DNA from: CAYJBH01 sp964370605
Lineage (GTDB): Bacteria > Bacillota > Clostridia > Oscillospirales > Ruminococcaceae
Length of the DNA: 64,000 nt
Reading direction: 5' to 3'
Assembly (NCBI GenBank): GCA_964370605.1
Contig: CAYJJX010000011.1
Coordinates: 13,079-77,078, forward strand
In this document: one piece after another, positions 34,008 to 42,600 of the stretch
How the letters are laid out: the number at the start of each line of letters is the position of its first letter
How positions within the stretch are numbered: position 1 is the stretch's first letter
The notes under the pieces: model-generated
The model's database searches: none
The model's input: the letters and a program-made list of their open reading frames with translations, nothing else
Told to the model about the DNA's origin: nothing
Made by a program: the position numbers and the translations under genes

Positions 34008-35234
34008 ATGACGGAAAGGAAATTACTAAACATGAAAGCACTTAATATAACGGTTTCTGTTGCGATAGTAATATTTTCGATAATATATTTCTGGATATAT
34101 TCCGGTACGGTAGATTACTATTCCGAAACGGTAACACTGACCGACTATTATACAGCCGATGTCATGACGATATCTGAGGTGGAAAATCAGGATCTTGAGA
34201 TATCAAACGGCGATGTTATGCGCACCGTCGTTGTCAGTTTTGTGGCACAGATTACGAGCGGAGATATGAAAGGTCAGACGGTTGCTGTGACACAATATCA
34301 TGACGACTATCTACACAGTGCACTCAGAACGGTCGAGGTTGGTGACAAGATAATTGTAAACAAGGCCGCAACAGGCGATGTAATGACCGGCGAGTGGATC
34401 ATGGCAAACTATAACAGGATCGGGCTTATCATTGCGACAGTGGTAATATTTTTTATCATTGTTGTTTTAATAGGTAGATTAAAGGGAGTCGCTGCGATAG
34501 TCTCACTCATATTGACGCTGGGCGCAGTATTTATGGTGTATATCCCTTCGATACTCGCCGGAATGAATATCTATCTTATTACATCAGGTGTAGCGGTATA
34601 CATCGTTGTGATGAGTCTCATTTTGCTCAACGGTTTGAACAGCAAGACCTTTTGCGCCGTTGCAGGCAATCTTGTCGGCATAACAGTTGCAGGGGTTTTG
34701 AGCTATTTTGCAAATAATATTTTTATGATTAGCGGAATTATTACTCAGGACCATATATATCTTGCGACCATCGGAAAGGAACTTGGGTTTACCATTATCG
34801 GCGTAGTATGGAGCGGAGTAGTCATCGGTGCACTCGGAGCCATAATGGATGTGTCGATGTCCCTTTCTTCCTCTATGCATGAGTTGAGCAAAACAATGGA
34901 AAGTCCGACTCGCTTTAAATTGATCAAAAGCGGGCTAAACATTGGTCATGACATAATCGGAACAATGATGAATACACTTGTGCTTGCGTATGTTGGCTCT
35001 TCAATCGTTGAGGTCTTGCTCATTATGATCTATAATAAGACTGCCCTCACCATGTTAAACGCAGAACTTGTATTGGTTGAGATATTGCAGGCGATTGTCG
35101 GTAGCATCGGAATACTATTGACAGTTCCGTTCACTGTACTGATATGCAGCGTGATTTTCCATCGTGTGCAAAATAATGACAAAAAAGGAATTCCGACCGT
35201 CTCGGTTGAGAAACAGTCGGAACCTAATGCATAG
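34008..35234 (+). CDS. YibE/F family multi-pass membrane protein
   Basis: About 408 residues. One N-terminal helix (about 16-34) is followed by an extracytoplasmic beta-rich region (about 40-140), then seven to eight membrane helices. The second half matches the YibE/F family: RLKGVAAIVSLILTLGAVF, VGITVAGVLSYF and the GALGAIMDVSMSLSSSMHEL motif. The function is unknown; transport has been suggested for the family. The start is uncertain. ATG 34008 and ATG 34032 (AAAGGA 11 bases upstream) both work, and GGAGG at 33990 would better serve a five-codon reading frame at 33997. It is transcribed towards clpX and ends at a terminator inside that gene. Confidence 0.85.
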   Translation: MTERKLLNMKALNITVSVAIVIFSIIYFWIYSGTVDYYSETVTLTDYYTADVMTISEVENQDLEISNGDVMRTVVVSFVAQITSGDMKGQTVAVTQYHDDYLHSALRTVEVGDKIIVNKAATGDVMTGEWIMANYNRIGLIIATVVIFFIIVVLIGRLKGVAAIVSLILTLGAVFMVYIPSILAGMNIYLITSGVAVYIVVMSLILLNGLNSKTFCAVAGNLVGITVAGVLSYFANNIFMISGIITQDHIYLATIGKELGFTIIGVVWSGVVIGALGAIMDVSMSLSSSMHELSKTMESPTRFKLIKSGLNIGHDIIGTMMNTLVLAYVGSSIVEVLLIMIYNKTALTMLNAELVLVEILQAIVGSIGILLTVPFTVLICSVIFHRVQNNDKKGIPTVSVEKQSEPNA

Positions 35235-35283
35235 CACAACTAAATGTTGTAGATAGAGCCTTTTCATGGTAAAATAAAAGTTA

Positions 35284-36630
35284 TTACTGCCCCGACTTTT
35301 TTGTTCGGGGTGGTTTTTTGTCGTCAACCTGAGCGTCTGTCAAGGCAGAGACCTTCACATCATCCTTTCGATAAGAAAGAATGGGTTTTCCAGATTCCAC
35401 CGATGGCTCATCGACAAATACCTTCTCGATTGATGTATCGCTCGGAACAGTATACATGGTATCAAGCAACAATTTTTCCATGACTGAGCGAAGACTTCGA
35501 GCGCCGTTTTTCATGGCAAGGGCTTTCTTTGCCACCGCAACAAGTGCCTCGTCTGACATCTCAAGCTCAACATTATCCAGCTTTAGGAGTGCCTGATATT
35601 GTTTCAGGATAGCATTCTTAGGCTCTTTAAGTATACGTACCAGTGCCTCTTCATCCAGTGATGATAGCACCGAGATTACCGGAAGACGACCTACCAGTTC
35701 CGGTATGATGCCGAATTTGATAATGTCGTGTGATTCGACCTTTCGAAGCACTGCGTTACCCTCTCGGTCGGATTTTCCGATGAGATTGCTACCAAAACCG
35801 AGCGTAGAGGAATCACTGCGCTTGTTGATAATTTTTTCCAGACCGTCGAATGCACCGCCACAGATAAACAGGATGTTTTTTGTATTTATCTGTATAAATT
35901 CCTGTTGTGGATGTTTTCGTCCACCTTGCGGCGGAACGTTTGCGATCGTGCCCTCGATAATTTTCAAGAGTGCCTGCTGAACACCTTCGCCGCCTACGTC
36001 GCGTGTGATAGAGGGGTTCTCACTTTTACGGGTGATCTTGTCTATCTCGTCGATATAGATGATACCACACTCTGCGAGTTCGATATCATAATTTGCAGCC
36101 TGTATTAGCTTCAAAAGAATATTTTCGACGTCCTCACCGACATATCCTGCCTCGGTAAGGGTGGTAGCGTCGGTCAATGCAAACGGAACACCAAGCTTAT
36201 TTGCAAGTGTGGAGGCAAGCATGGTTTTTCCGACACCGGACGGACCGATCAGCAATACGTTGCTCTTTTGCAGTTCCACTTCGTCCATTATACTATCGTT
36301 TGACAGTATTCGTTTATAGTGGTTATAAACTGAGACCGAAAGAGCAATTTTAGCCTCTTCTTGACCGATCACATACTCATCAAGATGCTCTTTTATCTGT
36401 TTTGGGGTACTCACTTCTAAAGAAGCAAGTTTTTTGTTCTTTCGCAAATTATTGCCACCGGTATCCGGTACAAACGATTCACGAGACTGTGTTTCTTGAT
36501 CGATCATATCTTTGCAAAGATCGATACAATCCTCACAGATGTTGACGCCGGGTCCGGTGACAATATGCTGGACCTCGTGCTCGCTCTTTCCGCAAAAATT
36601 ACAAAAAAGAGACTCTCTATCTTTTGTCAT
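35284..36630 (-). CDS. clpX: ATP-dependent Clp protease ATP-binding subunit ClpX
   Basis: 448 residues. It unfolds proteins for ClpP. The N-terminal zinc-binding domain has C10, C13, C32 and C35. Walker A GPSGVGKT is at 129-136, Walker B IIYIDEID at 190-197, and the ClpP-docking loop is around TLGFGSN. A basic tail (DDKKPPRTKKSGQ) follows the family core; its codons double as a terminator for the convergent gene. AAGGAG is 10 bases before ATG 36630. It lies 18 bases after clpP. Confidence 0.97.
   Translation of the reverse strand: MTKDRESLFCNFCGKSEHEVQHIVTGPGVNICEDCIDLCKDMIDQETQSRESFVPDTGGNNLRKNKKLASLEVSTPKQIKEHLDEYVIGQEEAKIALSVSVYNHYKRILSNDSIMDEVELQKSNVLLIGPSGVGKTMLASTLANKLGVPFALTDATTLTEAGYVGEDVENILLKLIQAANYDIELAECGIIYIDEIDKITRKSENPSITRDVGGEGVQQALLKIIEGTIANVPPQGGRKHPQQEFIQINTKNILFICGGAFDGLEKIINKRSDSSTLGFGSNLIGKSDREGNAVLRKVESHDIIKFGIIPELVGRLPVISVLSSLDEEALVRILKEPKNAILKQYQALLKLDNVELEMSDEALVAVAKKALAMKNGARSLRSVMEKLLLDTMYTVPSDTSIEKVFVDEPSVESGKPILSYRKDDVKVSALTDAQVDDKKPPRTKKSGQ
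35290..35319 (+). terminator. Terminator of yibE/F located within the clpX 3' coding end
   Basis: The stem CCCCGA (35290-35295) / TCGGGG (35305-35310) is followed by TGG and a run of six T on the plus strand. The minus strand lacks a T run, so it serves only the plus-strand gene, although its bases code the last residues of ClpX. Confidence 0.65.
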
Positions 36631-36648
36631 CTGACATGTGCTCCTTAT

Positions 36649-37233
36649 TTATCGCTTGGTGATGACCTTGTCGACGATTCCGTATTCCAGCGCTTCAGCG
36701 GCGGTCATAAAGTTGTCGCGGTCGGTATCCTTTTCCACAATCTCAAGTGGCTTGCCGGTCATTTCGGCAAGCAATTCATTCATTGTGTTGCGTGTTTTTA
36801 TCATACGGTCGGAATGGATTCGGATGTCACTTACCTGACCTTGGTATCCGCCAAGCGGTTGGTGAATCATAATCTCACTGTGTGGCAGAGCAAGACGTTT
36901 ACCTTTTGTTCCTGCCGCCAGCAAAAATGCACCCATTGATGCCGCCATACCTATACAGATGGTGGAGATATCGCATTTAATATAGTTCATGGTATCATAA
37001 ATTGCCATACCGGAGGTGATGGAGCCGCCGGGACTATTGATATAAAAGCTAATATCCTTTTCCGGATCCTGACCCTCAAGGTAGAGTAGCTGTGCCACGA
37101 TCAAGCTTGCGGTGACATCATTCACCTGATCTGAAAGCATAATGATACGATCGTTGAGAAGTCGTGAAAAAATGTCATAGCTACGCTCGCCACGGCTGGT
37201 TTGTTCAACAACCATTGGGACTAAATTACTCAT
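36649..37233 (-). CDS. clpP: ATP-dependent Clp protease proteolytic subunit ClpP
   Basis: 194 residues, typical length. The catalytic serine is S99 in GMAASMGAF, the histidine is H124 in EIMIHQPLGG, and the aspartate lies in the DTDRD segment near 169-173. The N-terminus NLVPMVVEQTSRGERSYDIFSRLL is typical. It stands between tig and clpX, with AAAGGA upstream. No CtsR-type operator was seen. Confidence 0.97.
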   Translation of the reverse strand: MSNLVPMVVEQTSRGERSYDIFSRLLNDRIIMLSDQVNDVTASLIVAQLLYLEGQDPEKDISFYINSPGGSITSGMAIYDTMNYIKCDISTICIGMAASMGAFLLAAGTKGKRLALPHSEIMIHQPLGGYQGQVSDIRIHSDRMIKTRNTMNELLAEMTGKPLEIVEKDTDRDNFMTAAEALEYGIVDKVITKR

Positions 37234-37284
37234 AAAACGGTATTTTCCTTTCCGAATAGGTTTCTTTTGGTTGACAAAAGTCGA

Positions 37285-38682
37285 CTATTCAGCCGATTTG
37301 TCGTCTGTTGCCGCCTCTTCTTTTACCGCTTTTTTCTTCTTTGCGGGAGCTTTAGTGGCAGTTTTAGCGGCGGACTTTGCGGCAGATTTGGCAGGTGCTT
37401 TCTTGGCGGTGATTTTTGCCGACTCTTTGATCATGTCAAGTGTCTTGTTCAGCGCAAGGTCTTTCATTACATCTTCAACCGGAATCAGCTCACGCACCTT
37501 GTCCGCTTCCATTTTGTAAGCCTCGGCAATACGTGCAATCTCTTTGTCGAGATCTTCGTCAGTAGCCTTGATGTTTTCAAGTTCAGCAATCTTTTCCAGC
37601 GCAAGACGAGTCTTGACCTGACGAGTTGCCTCTTCTTCGAATCCGCCACGGAATCCGTTCATGTCTTGACCGAGGTATTTGAGATAGGTCTCGACATTCA
37701 ATCCTTGACCCTGTAGTCGATGCTCAAAGTCATGAACCATATCATTGACACGGTTTTCAAACATAACAGACGGGATGTCGCCTTCAACGCCGGCAACGAT
37801 CTGATCCATAAGCTCATTTTCAACTTTGGTTGCGGCTTCTTTTTCTTTGCGATCGGCGATCTCACTCTTGATGCTGTCTTTGAGTTCGTCCATTGTGTTA
37901 TATTCCGAAACGTCTTTTGCAAACTCGTCGTCTGCTTCCGGAAGTTCGGTATACTTCACTTCGTTCAACTTGACCTTGAAGAGTGCCGGTTTTCCGGCAA
38001 GTTCTGTCGCATGATATTTTTCCGGGAAGCTGACGTTGACGTCAAACTCGTCACCGGCAGAGTGTCCGATAATTTGCTCTTCAAAGCCGGGAATGAACTG
38101 ATCACTACCGAGCACAAGACTGAAGTCGTCACCTTTTCCACCCGGGAAAGCAACATCATCAACAAATCCTTCAAAGTTAATGATGGTGGTATCACCTTTC
38201 TTTGCTTTACCTTTGCGCTCCAAAAGGCGGGAGTTACGCTGTCTCATCTCATCGACACGAGCATTGATTTCGTCGTCTGTGACAGTATTGTCAGCTTTTG
38301 TAGCTTTTAAACCTTTGTATTCGCCGACCGAAATTTCCGGTTTTACTACAACGGTAATGTTGATGGTTAGTCCTTCTGCCTCATCGATGCTTTCGATGTC
38401 GACGTTCGGGCGATCAACCGGCTCGAGTGCAAGCTCTTTTACGGCATTCTCATAGTGATCCGGGAAAATCTCGTTTATTGCATCGTTATAGAAGGCATCC
38501 TTTCCGTACATCTTTTCAATGAGATGCTTTGGTGCCTTTCCTTTGCGAAAGCCGGGTACGCTGAATTGCTTTTGATTACGTTTGAACACCTTGTCGACTG
38601 CCGCCTTGAAGTCAGGGCCTGAAATTTTGCCGCTAATTTCGTATGTAGAATTTTCGCCTTTTTGATGCTTTAGAATTTCCAT
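37285..38682 (-). CDS. tig: Trigger factor with alanine/lysine-rich C-terminal tail
   Basis: 465 residues. This ribosome-bound chaperone and prolyl isomerase has the ribosome-binding signature GFRKGKAP near 45-52, the FKBP domain (about 150-245) and a helical C-domain. From about residue 420 it carries an extra tail of repeated Ala-Lys-Pro units (such as KKAPAKSAAKSAAKTATKAP) ending in an acidic cap. That tail is outside the conserved fold and resembles histone H1. It heads the tig-clpP-clpX set and has its own promoter. Confidence 0.95.
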   Translation of the reverse strand: MEILKHQKGENSTYEISGKISGPDFKAAVDKVFKRNQKQFSVPGFRKGKAPKHLIEKMYGKDAFYNDAINEIFPDHYENAVKELALEPVDRPNVDIESIDEAEGLTINITVVVKPEISVGEYKGLKATKADNTVTDDEINARVDEMRQRNSRLLERKGKAKKGDTTIINFEGFVDDVAFPGGKGDDFSLVLGSDQFIPGFEEQIIGHSAGDEFDVNVSFPEKYHATELAGKPALFKVKLNEVKYTELPEADDEFAKDVSEYNTMDELKDSIKSEIADRKEKEAATKVENELMDQIVAGVEGDIPSVMFENRVNDMVHDFEHRLQGQGLNVETYLKYLGQDMNGFRGGFEEEATRQVKTRLALEKIAELENIKATDEDLDKEIARIAEAYKMEADKVRELIPVEDVMKDLALNKTLDMIKESAKITAKKAPAKSAAKSAAKTATKAPAKKKKAVKEEAATDDKSAE

Positions 38683-38719
38683 TATTTTCTCCGTTTTCCT
38701 AAAAAACTTATTCGAAAAA

Positions 38720-38748
38720 TATTATAGCACATTCGCGGCATAAATACA
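38720..38748 (-). promoter_or_regulatory. Sigma-A promoter of tig-clpP-clpX
   Basis: On the minus strand TTGTAT (38748-38743) and TATAAT (38725-38720), 17 bases apart, 38 bases before the tig start. CGGAGA precedes the ATG. Confidence 0.75.
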
Positions 38749-38795
38749 AGCAAAACATGCTAAATATTTTTTATCTAAAATATGTTGATTTTATG

Positions 38796-38824
38796 TTGAT
38801 TTTATCAAGCTGTTGCATTATACT
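38796..38824 (+). promoter_or_regulatory. Sigma-A promoter of lacZ with overlapping repeats
   Basis: TTGATT (38796-38801) and TATACT (38819-38824), 17 bases apart. The -35 lies in an 11-base direct repeat TATGTTGATTT (38781-38791 and 38792-38802) and in the dyad TTGAT-TTT-ATCAA (38796-38808). These may be an operator; no regulator gene is adjacent. Confidence 0.7.
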
Positions 38825-38862
38825 GAACACAATAAATAAAAGGAAAAATGAGGTGAAAATAC

Positions 38863-41835
38863 ATGAAACTTGAACGCTATTTTGAAGACCCTCAAACACT
38901 GCACATCGGTTGCTCAGAGCCGCGCTCCTATTTCTTGCCTTATGCCGAGGTAGAGGGCGATCGTACTATGATGCTTAGTGGCAATGATTGGAAAATTCGA
39001 CGATATCAAAATCATCTGGAAGTATCAGAGGACTTTATCAATGGTGCTTGCGATGGTTTTGACATCATTTCGGTGCCTTCCTGTGCCAATATTTTGGGAT
39101 ATGAGCAGCATCAATATTGTAATGTTGAGATGCCCATCCCCTTCGATCCCCCCTATGTTCCGGACGACAATCCTTGTTTTGCATACTATAAAACCTTTGA
39201 AGTGGCGCAAAGAAGTGGAAAGTACTATTTGAACTTTGAAGGGGTTGATTCTTGTTTTTATCTTTGGTTGAACGGTAGCTTTATTGGTTACAGTCAGGTT
39301 TCGCATTCCACCTCGGAATTTGATATAACAGCATATCTTAAAGACGGTGAAAACGCTCTGGCGGTTTTAGTGCTAAAATGGTGTGACGGAACCTATTTTG
39401 AAGATCAAGACAAACTGCGCATGAGCGGAATATTTCGCGATGTCTATATTTTGAATCGTCCTGACAATCATATAAAAGATTTTTATGTCAAGACGACGGC
39501 AGGAAAGACGTCAACCGTTGTGATAAATATTGATTCCGATAGCCCCATCAACGCACAGTATACTCTTTTTTCCCCAAGCGGTGAAGAGGTTGCCTCTGCT
39601 AAGACAAATGAAAGTTCGGTAAGTTTTGAAATCCAAGATGCATTGCTATGGAATGCCGAGACTCCGCATCTGTATTGTCTTGTAATTGAAGCAAACGGCG
39701 AAAAAATATTGCAGTCGGTGGGAATTAGGTCGGTATTCATCAAAGAAAGTATACTGTACCTCAACGATACTAATATTAAATTTAAAGGAGTAAACCGACA
39801 CGACAGCGACCCATACACCGGATATACCATTTCAAAAGCTCAGCTTATTTGTGATCTGACACTGATGAAAAAACACAATATAAATGCGATTCGCACCTCT
39901 CATTATCCTAATGCTCCATGGGCTTATCAACTGTATTCAGAATATGGGTTCTATGTGATAGACGAGACCGATATTGAAACCCACAACACCAAGTCGGTAT
40001 ATCGAAATACCGTAGATGTAGGCGGCTATTTTGATCTGATAAGACCCGATCCCGAGTTTGGTGTGCTTTGCTCTGACGATAGATATGAGGCTACTATTCT
40101 CGATCGAGTCAAACGCTGCGTTGAGCGGGATAAAAATAACGCTTGTGTGGTTATGTGGTCGCTTGGCAATGAGTCGGGCTACGGTCAAAACATGGAAAAG
40201 GCGGCGAAATGGATAAAGGAGCAAGACAAAGATTTCCTCGTACATTACGAGAGTAGCATATACCAAATGCCGGAGCATCAAAACGACCTTTCAAACATTG
40301 ATGTGCACAGCAGAATGTATATGCCGCTCGATGCGTGTGAATTTTATCTTTCCCAGTCCCCTGACAAACCTCTTGTTCTGTGTGAATACTCCCATGCGAT
40401 GGGTAACAGTTCCGGCGATCTGAATGACTATTGGGATATTATATATGCAAACAAGGAGTTTGCCGGAGGATTTGTCTGGGAGTGGTGCGACCATGCAATA
40501 AGCATGGGCAGGACAAACGAGGGACGAGAGAAGTTTTACTATGGTGGAGACTTTGGCGAGTTCCCGCACGACGGCAATTTTTGCATGGACGGTCTTGTAT
40601 ATCCCAACCGCAGACCGCACACCGGTTTGCTGGAGCACAAAAATGTCACACGTCCTGTCAGGACTACTTTAAAAGACGGCAAACTTCGAATAGAGAACAT
40701 GTCGGATTTTGTGAGCGTAGAGGATTGGTACGATGTTCAGTGGTCGCTTTCTGTCGACGGAGAAACAAAACAGAGCGGAAAATTGTCTCAGCTTAATATA
40801 CCACCCCATGCCGCAGTTCTGCTCGATATCCCCTATACAGCCGACATCGAGCAAAATACCGACAGCTATCTGATGTTGCAATATGTGACAAAGCAAGATT
40901 ATTCGCTTGTCGAGGCCGGTGAATCGATGGGATTTGATCAGATTATATTACAAAAGCGCCGCTATGAGGCAGAGCCGACCGTAGGATACGCACCGGTTGC
41001 CCATGATGACGGTCGATATATCACAATTGTAAGTGAACGGTTCAGATATATGCTCGATCGTTTTACCGCAACATTTTGTGAAATGGTGCATGACAATCAT
41101 AATCTTTTAAAACAGCCGATGATGTTCAATATTATACGTGCATATATCGACAACGATCGAACCGAAAGACGCGAGTGGGAGCGTGCAGGGTATGATCGCA
41201 TGACCACAAAGGTATACAGTGTTGAGGTCGAGAATGTACATGGAGCGGTAAAGGTGAGTTTCGAGGTTGGTCTTGCCGCCATCTATCTACAACCATTCTT
41301 GAAGATGTCAGTTTGTTATACCATCGACTCGAATGGAAAAATAGAAATATCGATTGATGGCAAACGAGACATGGTGTTCCCCTATCTCCCGCGTTTCGGA
41401 TTGAGATTGTTCCTACCCGATCGATTTAAGCAGGTGGAATATGTAGGTTACGGGCCGACCGAGAGCTATATAGACAAGCTCGGCGCCTGCCGATATGACC
41501 GTTTTGCTACAACGGTGGATGATCTGCATGAAGATTATATAAAACCGCAAGAAAACGGTAGCCATTTTGGTTGCAATTATCTTTCTCTCGAGGGCAATGA
41601 CGCTCGGTTGGAAATTTTCGGAAGCGATTTTTCGTTCAATGCCTCAAACTACACCCAAGAGATGTTAATCCGTTCGATGCATGATTACGAACTGGAAAAA
41701 TCTGGCTGTACAGTGCTTTGCCTTGACAGTCACATGTCCGGCGTTGGTACAGCCAGTTGCGGGCCACGTCTGATAGAAAAATATCAAGTTTTGGACGAAG
41801 AACTTAAATTAGACTTCACCATTGTCCCCTCATAG
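38863..41835 (+). CDS. lacZ: Beta-galactosidase, glycoside hydrolase family 2
   Basis: 990 residues, close to E. coli LacZ in length and domain order: sugar-binding domain, immunoglobulin-like domain, TIM barrel, second beta domain and a C-terminal beta-galactosidase small chain. The acid/base glutamate is in WSLGNESGYGQN and the nucleophile glutamate in PLVLCEYSHAMGNS. HYPNAPWAYQL and VGYGPTESYIDK are further family marks. There is no signal peptide, so it should be cytoplasmic. It stands alone, without a permease. AGGTG is 7 bases before the ATG. Its stop abuts the stop of the convergent gene. Confidence 0.95.
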   Translation: MKLERYFEDPQTLHIGCSEPRSYFLPYAEVEGDRTMMLSGNDWKIRRYQNHLEVSEDFINGACDGFDIISVPSCANILGYEQHQYCNVEMPIPFDPPYVPDDNPCFAYYKTFEVAQRSGKYYLNFEGVDSCFYLWLNGSFIGYSQVSHSTSEFDITAYLKDGENALAVLVLKWCDGTYFEDQDKLRMSGIFRDVYILNRPDNHIKDFYVKTTAGKTSTVVINIDSDSPINAQYTLFSPSGEEVASAKTNESSVSFEIQDALLWNAETPHLYCLVIEANGEKILQSVGIRSVFIKESILYLNDTNIKFKGVNRHDSDPYTGYTISKAQLICDLTLMKKHNINAIRTSHYPNAPWAYQLYSEYGFYVIDETDIETHNTKSVYRNTVDVGGYFDLIRPDPEFGVLCSDDRYEATILDRVKRCVERDKNNACVVMWSLGNESGYGQNMEKAAKWIKEQDKDFLVHYESSIYQMPEHQNDLSNIDVHSRMYMPLDACEFYLSQSPDKPLVLCEYSHAMGNSSGDLNDYWDIIYANKEFAGGFVWEWCDHAISMGRTNEGREKFYYGGDFGEFPHDGNFCMDGLVYPNRRPHTGLLEHKNVTRPVRTTLKDGKLRIENMSDFVSVEDWYDVQWSLSVDGETKQSGKLSQLNIPPHAAVLLDIPYTADIEQNTDSYLMLQYVTKQDYSLVEAGESMGFDQIILQKRRYEAEPTVGYAPVAHDDGRYITIVSERFRYMLDRFTATFCEMVHDNHNLLKQPMMFNIIRAYIDNDRTERREWERAGYDRMTTKVYSVEVENVHGAVKVSFEVGLAAIYLQPFLKMSVCYTIDSNGKIEISIDGKRDMVFPYLPRFGLRLFLPDRFKQVEYVGYGPTESYIDKLGACRYDRFATTVDDLHEDYIKPQENGSHFGCNYLSLEGNDARLEIFGSDFSFNASNYTQEMLIRSMHDYELEKSGCTVLCLDSHMSGVGTASCGPRLIEKYQVLDEELKLDFTIVPS

Positions 41836-42600
41836 TGGCAAAAGATATTTATCAGAGGCAAATTCGGTCATGTCGCCACGATATTTTTTGGGCAATAGAT
41901 TGTTTTGACAGCGTGGATTTTTGCGTTCCTTGATATTTACCGAATTGAAAAAGCATCTCCACAGCGAGGCATAGCACTCTTCAAATTCGTCCGGTGCGTT
42001 TGGAGTTATGCTATCATATGGTAATATGCGATATTTTCCGCCCGACAGCACCATCAATTCACGGTGCGTCTTGTCGATGATCATAATTTGCTCTTCGGGA
42101 TATCTATCTTTAAAGTGAGAGGCGACAAGAGCGAGCACTCGGCAGGAGGGGGAAATCTCGGACACGAGCACTCCATCTCGCTGAATAAATCGAATGAACC
42201 CTTTCAGTTTATGTGCCTCTTGACCGGCACGTTGAGCCGCCTTATTTACCGTTAAAACGCAGTCCTCTCCGAGATGGTTTGGGGAGGATTTGCCGTTCTT
42301 GAAGCTGTACTGCAAAAATGTGATGATATACAGCTCTTTGTTTTCAAGGTCGGAAAGATAACACCGAAGTACAAGTGAAAAAATCTCTGCCGAGAGTTTT
42401 GAATATACCCCCTTTGTTACACGCCTTGCAAGGTCCAAATCGGTCTCGATTTCAACCGATCGAAAGAAACTAATAATTTCATCGTCATAGGTGAAAACTC
42501 CTTGCGGCAGTTCCTTTTTGGTAAAGCTGTAGAATACACAACAAAAGAGACCTTCAAGACTACCGTCGTATATATAATTCACATCTGCCCGCTCAAACAT
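41830..42600 (-). CDS. TIGR03915-type putative DNA repair/metabolism protein
   Basis: 256 residues. It matches the family always found next to the radical SAM protein encoded upstream: YIYDGSLEGLFCCVF at the start, the central VLRCYLSDLENKELYI and the motifs GFIRF and SHFKDRYPEEQIMIIDKTH. In other bacteria this half is sometimes fused to a uracil-DNA-glycosylase domain; that fusion is not present here. Function is unproven but DNA repair is the usual guess. It overlaps the upstream gene by 22 bases. Confidence 0.85.
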   Translation of the reverse strand: MFERADVNYIYDGSLEGLFCCVFYSFTKKELPQGVFTYDDEIISFFRSVEIETDLDLARRVTKGVYSKLSAEIFSLVLRCYLSDLENKELYIITFLQYSFKNGKSSPNHLGEDCVLTVNKAAQRAGQEAHKLKGFIRFIQRDGVLVSEISPSCRVLALVASHFKDRYPEEQIMIIDKTHRELMVLSGGKYRILPYDSITPNAPDEFEECYASLWRCFFNSVNIKERKNPRCQNNLLPKKYRGDMTEFASDKYLLPL

